A stretch of DNA of 64,000 nt, taken from positions 1,736,001 to 1,800,000 of the forward strand of contig OY744464.1 of the NCBI GenBank assembly GCA_963556145.1, given 5' to 3'. Origin of the DNA: Hygrocybe punicea (taxonomy: Eukaryota; Basidiomycota; Agaricomycetes; Agaricales; Hygrophoraceae). Below, one piece after another: positions 17,155 through 28,491 of the stretch (the stretch's first letter is position 1; each line of letters opens with the position of its first letter). The notes beneath the pieces were generated by a model that did not search any database, was not told where the DNA came from, and worked only from the letters and a program-made list of their open reading frames with translations. Position numbers and translations under genes: made by a program.

Positions 17155-17316
17155 TTGGAATAATATAATAAAAACAACAGAGACCGTACAAGATTGAGTA
17201 CTCTGAACAAATGGATGTGCAGAAAGCTTGTAGGAGCAGTTTGTCAGGTATCCATACACGGACCTTTTTTCTTTCAACACCCTTCCTCGTCCCCTCGAGC
17301 CAGTGGCTGATCGAAA

Positions 17317-19327
17317 TCAGCGTGCATACGGGTGATAATTGTGTTGTCCCCTTTGCCCAGCCCTTTGCGGGCCCACACCTGCTCCACCCATCCCACCAGG
17401 TCCACCAGGTCCTCCTCTAGGGCCCCTCGGAATATTCGGATTCATCCCTCCCTGCATCATCCCCGGCGCAGCACCCCTCCCCATGCCGCCCATTACAGGC
17501 CCGCCGCTCATGCCCACGCCCATCCCCATCCCAGTGCCCATCCCCATCCCAGGCCTCATCCCACCGAATCCAGCCATCCCGCCCATCATTGGGTTGACGC
17601 CCATCCCGCTGCCCATCCCGCCGCCCATGGCCGCGCTCATCATTGGATTAAGCTGCCCCGCGCCGCTCATCTGGAACATGCGCGTGTATAGCGCAGCGAG
17701 CGCTTGTGGGTCGAACGGGGTGCTGCCGCCCGTTGGCCCACCACCACCGCCTCCGCCTACCCCACCCCCACCTCCCGCAGAGGCACCAAATCCGCCTTGT
17801 TGGCCACCAAATCCGCCTGGTCCTCTCACAAAATCTGAGCCATCGCGTTCGTTAGGGTAGTTATCGCGTTGATAGCGCGGTTGTGCCAATTTAACGTCAA
17901 TCTTTCGTTCTATAGTGAGATGGCAGAGGATGGTAGGTCAAAGTAGTACGTACCACTTTCCCGTCGATCTCCAAGTTACCGAAGCCAAGGAATGGTTGAA
18001 CGTTTGTATCTTCAAACGAAACGAATCCGAATCCCTTGCTTCTGCCGGTCTCCCGGTCCAACATAACCGTCGAGTCGATGACCTTGCCGAACTGGCTGAA
18101 AAACTCACGCATGGATTCGGAGGTGACGCTTCCAGCTAGTCCTCCGATGAACAATTTCGTGGCCCGTTGATGTTCTTGACGCGGGATGGCTCTTTTGGGA
18201 TCTATCTAGGCGAAGAAAGGGACTTATTAATTTTAATTTTAATTTTAATTGCATTGCGCGACGCGAGCAAAAAATCAAATCTTTGGGCTCACAATTTTTC
18301 CATCGAGGAAATGTTCGCGTACCATTACGGCATTCACGCTTGCAGGGTCCTCGAAGGTCAAAAAGGCAAAACAGCGCGAGCGGCCGGCGGCGTCGCGCAT
18401 AATGGTACATGCGTCGACTTTACCAAACTGCGTAAAATAATTCCGGAGGGACTCTATACAAGGGAGTTGGGATTTTCTAATTTAGCATGTACTACAGGAC
18501 GGAAATAGGCAATTAACGACGTATCGTATGTACCATCTGTTGTGTCCCAGTTCAGACCGCCGATGAACATTTTGCTAGCGGTGCGTTGGGGGGTGGGGAG
18601 AGACAGAGAAAAAAAACAAGAAATGTTATTAGTATCTAGACAAGGGATGTCATGATAATAAGAAGAAAAGGATGGAGTGACTCTACTGTGTGTGCAGTGC
18701 TAGGTGTGCAGTGCTAGACTAGCGTAGACGTAGAGAAGCTAGGGTACGCTAGACCTAGCTTAGTCCTAGTCGACAGTTTCCGTAGCTAGGCGAAGACGAA
18801 CGATGGACTGACTACGCTCGAGCCATCGAGCAGAAAATTAGGAGTGGTGGTGTTGCTGGTTGCACTCACCCTTCATCTTTCATCTCGGAAGGTCGTACGG
18901 TCCGTTCGGGGACAGGGATGTTCTGGAAGCCGCCATCTAACCGTTGGGCTGATGTTTCCCTGTATTCCGAAGGCTGTGGCTGTTCGTAGGTGGGGATTTG
19001 CTGTGTTGCTGGTGGTACATAGGTGGGCGTGGCAGAAGGCTCCCCGGTTGCTGAATCCGAAGTGGACTGGGTGGTTGGGTCGGGTGCCGTGGGTTTATTT
19101 ATCTTCCGTGGTGAACTAGCTACCGGTGTCGTATCAACCGCGGGTGCCTCCCCGACAAGAGGTTCTGCAGGTGACAGCTCGGCGTTTTCGTCCTGCACAT
19201 GGTCGGTAAAGTCGGTTTCGTCGTTTCCGTAGAGGTCTAGGATGATGTCGGTGAGTAATGGCGCCCCTTTCGGGGGTAAAAAAAGCGAGAACTCGCCGCC
19301 GTAAAGATCTGCGTCGAGGTCAGACAT
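17317..19327 (-). CDS. Two-RRM RNA-binding protein, Hrp1/Nab4 or hnRNP-like
   Basis: Five exons: 18870-19327, 18534-18574, 18293-18453, 17950-18205, 17317-17909, with introns 18575-18869, 18454-18533, 18206-18292 and 17910-17949; 502 residues. RRM1 has RNP2 KMFIGGLNW and RNP1 RCFAFLTF; RRM2 has RNP2 KLFIGGLAG and RNP1 KGFGFVSF. The C-terminus is a long Gly/Met-rich tail. The N-terminus is acidic and Pro/Thr-rich. This layout matches fungal Hrp1 (cleavage factor IB, poly(A)-signal recognition and mRNA export) and also Musashi/DAZAP-type proteins, so the exact orthology is inferred. Hrp1 works with Rna14, whose gene lies 3 kb away. The last intron is only 40 nt and its 5' site (GTACTAC) is weak. 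The first intron is unusually long (295 nt) and full of CTAG. Confidence 0.85.
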
Positions 19328-19597
19328 GAAGTCGCTTGTGGATCGTGGTAAGTTTTCTAGCGCCGAAACTCGTTACTGTCACGCTGTCACGCTGGCCCCT
19401 TTACCTAAGCCTAAGTTTGTTGAGGTCAAAACACTAGTACTTGTTTGCTGTTACTACATAGCCACGCAGATATTGAGGTCATGTAGACACATGCAGTGAT
19501 GTAGACACATGCAGTGATGTATGCAATAGTATGGTGTGCCAAACCTTGCCAAGACTCAATATGCCTTCTGAATGTATCCTAACTTTTCTAAGCCTGT
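19328..19597. other. Upstream region of the RRM gene and edge of the host gene block
   Basis: This holds the promoter of the RRM protein gene. An imperfect direct repeat of GTAGACACATGCAGTGAT occurs twice around 19,482-19,520. No gene seen. From here rightwards transposon sequence dominates. Confidence 0.4.
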
Positions 19598-20363
19598 TAG
19601 TGATGGTACAGTTTGGTTCTGAACCTGGGTTAGAACCTGAACCAAACCTTAGGTTCGGTTCAAGGTTTGGGAATCTTGTGAACCTGGTTTGAACTGGTTT
19701 GAACCTGAACCTAATCTTTCACATATTAGTCTAATTTCTGCTGAGTAGAGACTTAGTTTTGGTCCAACTATTTACTGACTTGAAATTTCAGCACTATTAA
19801 TAACAGAATATAGATTAGTTAGAGTTTATACTGTTGCAATTAGTGCTTCTGTAACAGGAATATCTGCAAACTTAAATATATTTTAAAATGTAAAGTTGAA
19901 ATTCAGCCTAGGATGCCATGTTGTCTGACTCAGTTATGCTGATTACAAGGTCTTTCCTTAAAATAGTGCAAAACATTTGCAATAACCATCTGAAGAGTTT
20001 TCCAGGATATTTCATACTTACTGTGCTTCAGACACATCTAACACAAGATTCTATTGATTCATTCACAGTGAACATGGACACAGTACATGTAATTGAAGAG
20101 TCAAACCATTAGCACAACAACAATGTAGAGTGGTAGGAAATAAAGGAAAAATTTGGATTGAGAAAATTGATTAGCTAGTATACTTGTATTTTCACAGGTT
20201 CAGTTCAGGTTCAGCCTGGCCTGAACCTGAACTGAACCTATCTGAACCTGATCCAAAGGTTCAGTTCAAGGTTCAGCATATGAGCTGAACCGAACCTCAG
20301 GTTCAGGTCAAGGTTCTGATTTTTTTGGCCTGAACTCACCTGAACCGAACCTTACCATCACTA
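19598..20363. mobile_element. hAT-like non-autonomous DNA transposon (766 bp)
   Basis: The left end TAGTGATGGTACAGTTTGGT is mirrored at the right end (complement reads TAGTGATGGTAAGGTTCGGT). Flanks AAGCCTGT (19590-19597) and CAACCTGT (20364-20371) match at 6 of 8 bases, fitting an old 8-bp target duplication as made by hAT transposases. Both subterminal zones carry many copies of GAACCTGAACC and its complement, which is typical of transposase-binding repeats. No transposase frame is present. Confidence 0.75.
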
Positions 20364-21670
20364 CAACCTGTGGAGATAAATCTAAACCACACATGATATA
20401 TCCTGTATTGCCACACATGAATATAGATTCTGTCAGTAAGCCTAGATACATCTCGTTCGCTTCTGGTTACTTGAGGTCATTACAGCTGGTCAGCAGATAC
20501 TATTCAATGTAATTAAGCTCAATAAACATTGTGGGATCCTTTCTTTGTGTATTGAGCTATTATCACTGCATATAGTTTGGTCTACAATATATATAAGAGC
20601 CCACCTATCTGCACTGGCTCTCCCACACCGCTTCCCTTCCTACTTCACATAGTATGCCTTGAAACATCACCTACCCTCCCCCTGGTGGTCCTCTTGGCAC
20701 TCTGGGCACTATTCCTGTTGCCCAACACCATCTGCAGACCCTAAATTACCCTCCCCCAGGCCAGGCGCTCCCTCCAATCTCTCCAGATGTTATTGCTGCC
20801 ATTTTGGTGCATCTAGGTTCTGTTCCCTGTTCCCTCGCAGTGGATACCACTCCTGTCACTGCCCTGGTACCGAATATCCATCCCAACCTGGAGTTTGCTG
20901 CTAGACTTGATCAGATAAGTAGTCATGTGGACACCATAGAGAATTCCACCTGGAAGCACATGGTGGACAGGTCAGATGATGATGAAGGTGACGCTGATGA
21001 CAACAGTGACTGTGAGGCCAGCTGTTGGCAATGAAGGAAGAAACAGAAATCCAAAGCACCAAAATGGATCATCTCAGTTGAGTTGGATTGTCTCAATGCT
21101 GCTGAGAAGACTATTCACGGTGAACTTCAGGTGACTGTTTGTGCTATGGCATTCGAAGTATCATTAATAAAGTAACTGAAAACAATGTTAGCATTTCATC
21201 GCCTTGTTCAGCTAGCCAGTAATATCAAAACCTACTTACCTTTGCAGACACTGGAGGCAGAAGATGACCAGTCTGATGTGGAGAACCCACTGGCAACTCA
21301 TAGTTGTGACAGCGATGATGGTGGCTACCAGGCAGAGCATCAGCACCACTTTCAGTTCAATGAGCATGTTGACTCCTCTAATAACCTCAAGATACTTGAG
21401 CACTGCATGCAGCTTGTCTACAAGGAACAGACTGTGAGCAAATAATCAGTAATGTGTATATTACTCACAGATTCATCTGTAGAACGATGAAACATGCAAG
21501 TTGAGCTACAAGACAGCCAAGTTTACCTATGAGGACGTCGGGCCTGAAAGTTAGATGTGCACCTGGAGAGGGATGAGGGGATGACATAACAGAAAGAATT
21601 GTTGAGAATTGGATGAGAAATGGCTCACTAATGTTTCATGTGCCAGAGTGACAAAAGTCGTGTGTTACAT
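20364..21670. other. Unassigned stretch with one coding-like segment
   Basis: Apart from the segment at 20804-21445 this stretch shows no recognisable gene. It contains short AT-rich parts and a CT-rich lead-in at about 20,620. Confidence 0.3.
20804..21445 (+). pseudogene. Unrecognised acidic coding-like fragment
   Basis: Open frames read NIHPNLEFAARLDQISSHVD, an acidic run DRSDDDEGDADDNSD, then KAPKWIISVELDCLNAAEK after a stop, and a second acidic block LEAEDDQSDVENPL further on. Frames are broken by stops and possible introns. Composition looks like protein coding rather than random sequence, but no domain is recognised. It may be a decayed transposon-linked gene. Confidence 0.25.
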
Positions 21671-21817
21671 TGTAGTAGTTGTGCCTGGCATGTCACGTGA
21701 CCTGTTCCTTAGTTAGTAGCAGTTCCCGATGTGGTAGATTGTTCATTATCCCATCCATCTTAGACCATTCTGCTGGATTCCCTGCCTGATTCCATGAGGT
21801 CCCTTGGACCCACTCCA
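21671..21817 (+). repeat. Solo LTR, element-O family
   Basis: The 147-bp unit starts TGTAGTAGTTGTGCCTG and ends CCCACTCCA. It matches the LTRs of element O (31530-31675 and 39674-39829). Flanks are ACAT (21667-21670) and ACGT (21818-21821), a 4-bp target duplication with one CpG-type change. No primer-binding site follows, so this is a solo LTR. Confidence 0.75.
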
Positions 21818-23515
21818 ACGTATGATGTGACAACCTTTCTGAAAATTGCAATAATACTGCTTTAACAAAAATAACAGAGGCCAGAGGCCAACTGACCAAT
21901 AAGTTATTTGCAGTGGCTAGTACAAACTCAGCACAGCGTTCTCCACCCTCTCTACAGTGTGAGCACTCATATCGGCTTGTCATTGGTGCAGAGACTTGGA
22001 TCAATAAGCATTTGCATTGATGAATAGTATCACTGGTCAAGACCTGGAAGCAGCCAAGGTCGCTGTTGCAGATGGCTGAGTAGTACAGTTCCATAAGACT
22101 GCATTGAAAGCTCACATGGTTTTTCCTCTGACCTCTTTTATTTTTGGTATTTGAGATCTCCTTCTTCCATGCCTTTGCCTCATCTTCTGAACATTGTACT
22201 GTGGTTTTCCACAGATGAAACTTGACCTTGGCGAATTGCAGGACACTCATTCACCTGACACCCGCATTGTTAACTACACACCTGCTACACTGGTTCCCAA
22301 CACACCCAGCACCCATATCATCCACCTGATGTACCTGACACACCCACTTACGAACCTGCCACACCCAACATACCCGCTCCCACACCTGATGCACCGCTAC
22401 ACTCGTTCCCCATGCACCCGACACATCCACCTATGCACCCGCATTTGACCCATTGACATTTGCTCCATTGTTGCAGATCCACGACACTTGCTGCCATCAT
22501 TCCCTGCTCCCCATGAGTAACCTGATCCGCAATCATTTCGACCCAGACACAATGTTCCCTGTCTAAGTTTCGATTCCCACCCACCTAACCTTTATTTCTC
22601 AGCTCCATGGGGGAGAATGCTTCCCCATGGGTCCAAGCTGGTGCTGAACCACCTAGTATGAGGCTGATATCACATCTGTTGATTATTGCCCCCATATTAG
22701 TATTGACATATTGAACCTCTGTCATCGTCTATTGAACCTCTGTCATCGTCTATTGAACCCCCATCATCCTCTATTGAACCTCCATCATATTGTATTGAAC
22801 CTCCATCATATTGTATTGAACCTCCATTGTCATCATATCATATTGAACCTCTGCCATCGTCATATCATGTTTACTATTGTCATCTATGCCCATGTCACCA
22901 AGCTTATTGTTTTGTGCTTTCCGCAGCTTATGCCACCATTTCCACCACCCGTTGACACAGCCACCAAAGCAGCCAACCCTAACCCAACCTGACTACACCA
23001 TTTTTGTCATCTGCTTTTGTTTTATGTTGTTTCCACTTATACCCTATGTGTTTCCGCTCATGCCTTCATTGTTTCTGTCACCCGCCTCCAATCCCATTTC
23101 ACATTTGATCTTCACCTGACTCCACCCCCTTTGCTTCCTTTCCTTGCCGATCCCTGACATTTATTTATTTTCTCATCTATTTTGCATTTCCACCCTCTAT
23201 TTGTCCCATTCTTGTAGTTTCCACCTCTCCTTTCATTGCCACTCAGTTCCATTTTCCTCCAGTTCTATGTACTTTGTTTCATTTTCTGGACACCAGCTTC
23301 ACCCACTTTTGTTCTCTACTCCCTGCTCTTGGCCTCTGACCGTCCACCATGTGCCGATAGTCACCATCCACTCTCCCCATTTGCATCATCCATGACCCGC
23401 CTCGTCCTGTTGAACCCAATTCCACAACCACCATGTCGGCCTCATCTCACACTTTCAAGTCCTGAGTCTATGTAGTATTGACCAAGGATGGTCTTTATTT
23501 AAAGTATCCTGGAGA
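21818..23515. other. Degenerate C/T-rich repeat DNA
   Basis: A minus-strand frame at 21693-22250 overlaps the solo LTR and has no domain. From 22,240 the strand is rich in CACCC and ACACCC and resembles the internal filler of elements O and CD. Beyond 22,990 it is pyrimidine-rich. No gene can be supported. Confidence 0.4.
22706..22872. repeat. Short tandem repeat, unit about 21-24 bp with core ATTGAACCTC
   Basis: Seven or so imperfect copies of ATTGAACCTCCATCATATTGT follow one another, some with CTGTCATCGTC in place of CCATCATATTG. The length varies between copies, so it is a decaying minisatellite. Confidence 0.7.
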
Positions 23516-24373
23516 TGTAGAGACTCAACATCCCCCTGAGTCTGTATTGTTGACATCTCATGAATCCGGATGAACCTGATGCCTTGCATGCCAACCCAAT
23601 GTAACCCAATGTGATGTGATGTGACATGACCCAACGTGACCCGATGTATGCCGCTTTGTCATGGCCACTTTTGGACCAAATCCATTAGGCTCATAAGCCC
23701 CAGAGTCCCAATTCTAGGAGATGGATCTCATCGGACTCGATTCCTGACTTTGGACTTGCCCTATATATGCATCCCCTTGTCCTTTCAGAGATATACATGA
23801 CATTTTAGATCTTTTTCTTGGATATATGTTTTCCCCTCCATTTTCCTGTTTCTGTCACATTGCAACCCCCCTCTTTAAATCCCCATTCCAACTTTGCTTT
23901 GTAGTTTTCCATCGGCCAAAATAGACATGACCAAAAGTAGACTACCCACTCATGTATTATAAAAATGGTCCCCAATGACCATACAAAAAAAAGAGATACC
24001 CTTAGTCCCCATTTCCTTATGGTCAGAATCATCTTTTAATCCCTTCAAATGCTTGTCCTTGTAGATCCTTAGACTTTTGTAGTTGTCCTCATTGACCTCC
24101 TCTTAGTTCCTATCATTTGTTCATCATTCCTGACCTGACCGGACCCACCGTACCCGATGTCATCAGCATCATCAGGTTCCTTCTTATTTTATCCATTTTC
24201 AGTCTGGATTATTGTTATTTGTCTATTTTCTTAGTTTATATGGTGGCTTTACTTTCCATTTATTTACTACTCTTTTACCACTATCCCCGACACTGGTTAT
24301 CCACCATCACTTCTATGCTGATACCCCCTGGTTAGGATTTATGTTCTGAAGCCACCCCAAAGCCACATCTACA
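23516..24373 (+). repeat. LTR (858 bp), same family as the split solo LTR at 31139-40311
   Basis: It starts TGTAGAGACTCAACATC and ends GCCACATCTACA. Its complement aligns along 31139-31529 plus 39834-40311. A promoter-like TATATATGC lies at about 23,762. It cuts directly into the Tc1-like transposase remnant at 24374. The flanks (GAGA and CTGC) do not form a duplication, so the insertion has been rearranged or belongs to a larger lost element. Confidence 0.7.
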
Positions 24374-25375
24374 CTGCCTGATGTTGGACTTTGATTGCCG
24401 AGAACGCAAGTTCAATTGGGTTGAAATCTGGTGAGTATGGGGGGAGAAACTCAATTTGCATACCCTGATAATCCAATGAGTACCTGCAAGGAAGCTGGAT
24501 CAATTACATACCTTTCCTCAATCATTTTGGCAATTAGATTGGACTTGTGGATGCGGCAGTTATCCATTACAATGATGGAGTTCACCTTGGGAAAAGGATT
24601 CATTTGCTCAAGCAGCTCTTCAATGAATTTGGTGATGCCAGATGTGTTGAATGACCCTTCGACAATCTTCACAGTCAATATCCCATCAAGGAAAATGGCA
24701 GGAAGTATGGAATATCTTGAATTATTGCTATCAGTAACTGATCTTGAATAGATAAGGAAACAAAATACTGTTTGCCCCAAATGAAAAAGGCTTTTCTGAC
24801 AGCATGCTGGCCCCCAATCACCCAAGTGTGGCCCTGGTACATTGTGCGCTGATCACAGGCACTCTAATCTACAAATACTAGCTGCTTGGCTTGATACTGA
24901 AGGCCAACCCTTTGTATATATTCAGCATGCAGCAGAGCACTCCTCAATAGCTACCTTTGTCAGCTGTGTAGAATTATCAAAATTGTCAGTTAGAATAGCT
25001 AAAACAAAGGGAAACCAACCTTTTGCATAGTATTCCCACTATGGTGCAAGGCTCTCCCTATTGTGGATAAGGATACTGATTTCTGGGTGATCAGCTGCAG
25101 CTGGTGATGAAGTTCTTTGAGGTATGTGTCACAGTTATCATCAATACAACCTTGGAGGAACTGATGGGAATTTTGGTCAATACATCAACGATATCAAGCG
25201 ATGACATACTGAAACCTCCTCAGAGGTCAAATGACAACATCTTGTCAAGAAAGAAGGACTGAGATAACGAGCTAAGGCCCCCTCCCATATTGGGAGCACA
25301 GCAACTGCCATAAGCCCAGACTACTTTAGGGCTCCAAACTTAACACATACCTCAGTCATTCACATTCACAATGGC
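24374..25375 (-). pseudogene. Tc1/mariner-like DDE transposase remnant
   Basis: Read on the minus strand, the 5' part gives a helix-turn-helix-like segment (ELHHQLQLITQKSVSLSTI). After several stops the catalytic core follows: the Asp motif in SIIVMDNCRIHKS and, across a 28-nt gap at about 24,480-24,507 that may be an intron, the motif FLPPYSPDFNPIE with the final Glu kept. The gene is cut off after SAIKVQHQA by the LTR ending at 24373. Multiple stops upstream show that it is dead. The same family occurs at 63479-64000. Confidence 0.75.
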
Positions 25376-25637
25376 TGAGGTATGTCTACTATATTACCCA
25401 TCTGCATGTACTTTACACTTACTCTATGCCAGACTTATGTTATAGGTATAAATAACAAGTTGTTCACATTCACAATGGCTGAGACTTATGTTATAGTCGC
25501 AAAAGGTTATGAGCCCTGGTTGTCTCCAAACAGTCAGGAAACCTCAAACACAAATGACGATGCCATGTCACAGATGCAACTAACTCCCACTCTCGCACAA
25601 TGATTGAGCCCAAGTCAAACCACCAAGCTCAGCACAA
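25376..25637. other. Leader between the DDE remnant and the copia gag
   Basis: The phrase CATTCACAATGGCTGAG occurs twice (about 25,363 and 25,466). This may be 5' leader of the copia element, but its LTR was not found. Confidence 0.3.
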
Positions 25638-26044
25638 ATGTCAAATGCCACGTCATCAGCACCAAACTGTCCAACACTGGAAGGACCGTCAAACTTCACA
25701 ATATGGAACATATGCATCAAGGGAGCCCTAAGTGAGAAACAGGTCCTGGGCATTATCACCAGCACAGACCCAAAACCAGCGCCTACCGCACCAAGCACAT
25801 CAACATCCACATTGATGGCCTCCACATCCATCTCCAAAACAAGCTACAATGACACCTGAGAAGCACACGATGAGAAAGCCACCGGAATCATTCAATGCTA
25901 CCTAAGCGACAATCTCCTGCTTAGCATCGGGAGTAAAGCCTCTGCCAAAGACCTTTATGATGCCATCGTAAAAAGATACAACGAGACAAATGTGACCACA
26001 TTGGCATTCCATGCCCTTGTTGACCTCATTTCCATAAAATACGA
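25638..26044 (+). pseudogene. Ty1/copia gag, first piece
   Basis: It starts at ATG 25638 (MSNATSSAPNCPTLEGPSNF) and shows the copia-type Gag (UBN2-like) layout, with FTIWNICIKGAL and later DLYDAIVKRYNETN. One in-frame TGA follows SYNDT. The frame is interrupted after ISIKYD by the LTR element 26045-30964 and resumes at 30965. This is piece one of a single copia element whose other pieces lie at 30965-31138, 40312-41798, 53473-54104 and 54749-55005. Confidence 0.75.
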
Positions 26045-26624
26045 TGTGACGGCAAGTTCTGTTGTAGACCCGAATGGGAATCTACGAAAGTGGTGATCAG
26101 CTAAGAAGTGATCAGAGGAGTTTAGTGTCTATAGTCTAGTCAATCCAACCCGAATCCGGGGTTCCGGATCAGAGGGGAAGTGAAGGGAGTGGAGTACGAA
26201 GACTAATATGGAGACGATACGAAGCGAGGACTAAGAAATAGAACTGAAGGGGAGTGATAACCTGTATTTTCTCTATGGTTGTAGTATAAGAGTACATCTT
26301 TTATACTACTGGGAGAGATCCTGTGCTGTAGTAACTATGTACTACAACCGAAGGCTGTAACTGATAGGAGAGGAGTGGAGTGGAGGAATGCTATGTACTA
26401 GGAGACGGGAAACGTAGATACATGATATATGACTATAAACGTACTGATTCCGGGTCGTTAGAGACATTGCAGTGCATGTAGGAACGAATCCGGAGGTGGA
26501 ATCTGGAGCGGAATCGATGGAAACGACCGGAATCGGGCGGAATCGACGATACATGAATGGGAATGGACGGGGACGATGTGGGATATAAAGAGGATTCGGG
26601 TCCAGACGGCCCGGAGCCTCTACA
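26045..26624 (-). repeat. 3' LTR of the ambisense element
   Basis: On the plus strand it reads TGTGACGGCAAGTTCTG at the start and GCCTCTACA at the end. It is the downstream LTR relative to the minus-strand gag and the upstream LTR relative to the plus-strand gene. Confidence 0.88.
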
Positions 26625-26950
26625 TCCGGTCAGGACTCAGATAGAGACCATCCCTGGTCGATCCATACGAAATAACGAAGATACCGGGGTCATGGGAATA
26701 AATGAGCGGAGGCGATGTCGAAAACGGACAGAAACGGGAGTACAACGTGAATGAGATCGAAGCTGGTGGGTATCGAAGCGTCGGGAGGGGTGATCCGGAG
26801 CTACCAAAATAGTATGGGCGAGACGGCTGGACAGGGAAATAAAGGTCACATGACGGGTCAACAAATACACACAAGAAAACTTTTCAACACGACTTCAACA
26901 ATCTCGATGACAACCTCAACAAGCCCAACAAGTACCAATACCAACACCAG

Positions 26951-28419
26951 ATGTCGACGGAATACGACACTTTCCTCAATACTCTCGATGCGGAAACGCG
27001 GCAAGACTTCGAGAGCGCTGTAGCTGAGTTACTAGAAGTCGACACGGCCGGAATCGATATCGTATGCGACAGATTCAAGAACGAAGCACGGCAATTGGTG
27101 GTGAGACGACGACGGGCCATGGTAAGAGATCCCGTTCCCGTAAACGGCATGGACTAACGATACCCGACAGCGGAACTACAGGGGAATCTTGACGGAAATC
27201 CGGGACAACGGAATCGACGTGACGGAACCGAGGGATTTCTCGATGGGTGGAGAGATGGTGGTGGAGGTCGAGGAGTGGTTGCGGAGCTGGGAAGACTATG
27301 AACGGGAACGGAAAGAGGCGAGGCATCGGGAAGCTGTACGGTTGCAGGAGGAAAAGGAGGAGGAAGCGAGGAAACAACGGGTCAAGGAGGCGGAAAGGAT
27401 CGAGCGGAAACGGGCGGAGGAATCGCGTCAATACGAAGAGGAGATGAATAGGAGGGCGGAAGCGGAGAAGCGGATCGAGGAGGCGGAAAGGGCGAAGGCA
27501 GCAGAGGCAGCAAAAAGGGAGGCTGATGCAGCCGTGGAAAGGGACTGGGAGGAGGCCGCACAAACCAGTGATCATGGAAGCGAGGACGAGGAGGACACCT
27601 GGTCCAATCAGCAACTTCGAAAATACGAAAGACTCCAAGTACTGAACGCAAACAAAAACAAAAAGCTCAACCAGGATAAGAGGGTCACCCGGGATGACGA
27701 AACTGTTCATGGGGACTACAACAGTGGCAACGATTTCTTGAATGCGAGCGGGAACGAGGACGCGGAACTGAAGGGAAAGATTCCGGGGGTAAGTGATATC
27801 TTGCGGACTCGTATATCATTTCCATCTAACAATTCCGTAGTATATGCAATCGTACTGGATCCGGCAATGCGATGCGTGTGTGACCGCCAACGCGGTTTGT
27901 CGTGGAATCGAAGGGTACGCGTGCGACCGTTGCAAAAGACTTAAACGATGTTGCGGATTGTCGACGAAGGGACCGGCCACCGGATCCGGAAAAGCGGAAA
28001 GGAAAGGGAAGGCGAAGGCGGGTAGTCCGAAGAGAAAGGTCGTCGCGAAGAAGATACCAAAGCCCGTGAGGAAGCCTAGGTTGCGGACCGGAGAGGCGTC
28101 GACGAGTAAGCGGACGTTGACCGACGTCGAACCGGATACGGAATCGGAGCGGGACGAAGGGAGACGAGGGAATCCGTTCAAGCACCCGCGGATTGGAGCC
28201 GGAATCAACGACCACGTCCGGGCAGTGCGCAAAATGGCGACGGAAATGCAGAGGGAGATATCGACGATCGCGGACGGCCTTTCTGAATACGTCGCGGAGG
28301 TCCACACCAAGCTAACCCGTTGGACGAAGGAGCTAAATCGACTACACGCAAACCAGGCCCATATCCTGGGTCAACTCGACCTAATCGACACCAAACTCGA
28401 CGAAGGGAGAAGGGAATAA
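26951..28419 (+). CDS. Antisense spliced gene of the LTR element: coiled coil plus Zn2Cys6-like cluster
   Basis: Exons 26951-27121, 27171-27788 and 27841-28419; both introns (49 and 52 nt) have GTAAG...AG and keep phase 0, giving 455 residues without a stop. The N-terminus (MSTEYDTFLNTLDAETRQDF) is followed by a long charged coiled coil rich in Glu, Arg and Lys (about residues 90-200). An acidic linker follows, then a cysteine cluster from about residue 273 with spacing C-x2-C-x6-C-x7-C-x2-C-x5/6-C, which matches the fungal Zn(II)2Cys6 pattern. A Lys/Arg-rich tail and a second short helical region end the protein. The function is unknown; DNA or RNA binding is inferred. It is convergent with the gag gene of the same element (ends 73 bp apart). 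The open frame contrasts with the stop-bearing gag. Confidence 0.72.
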
Positions 28420-28491
28420 AAGGGAACGGACAGAGAGGGAAAACGGAATGCGGGACAATGTACATAAAGAAAAATAGAGTACATAATAAAA

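Noticed and set aside
17332..17860. Long Pro-rich open frames on the plus strand
   Set aside because: They are the antisense of the Gly/Met-rich tail of the RRM protein, where GC-skewed codons remove stops from the other strand.
21693..22250. A 185-codon minus-strand gene
   Set aside because: Its end overlaps the solo LTR 21671-21817 and it shows no domain.
22706..22872. A CRISPR-like array
   Set aside because: Units are contiguous and imperfect with no unique spacers of constant length, and the genome is eukaryotic.
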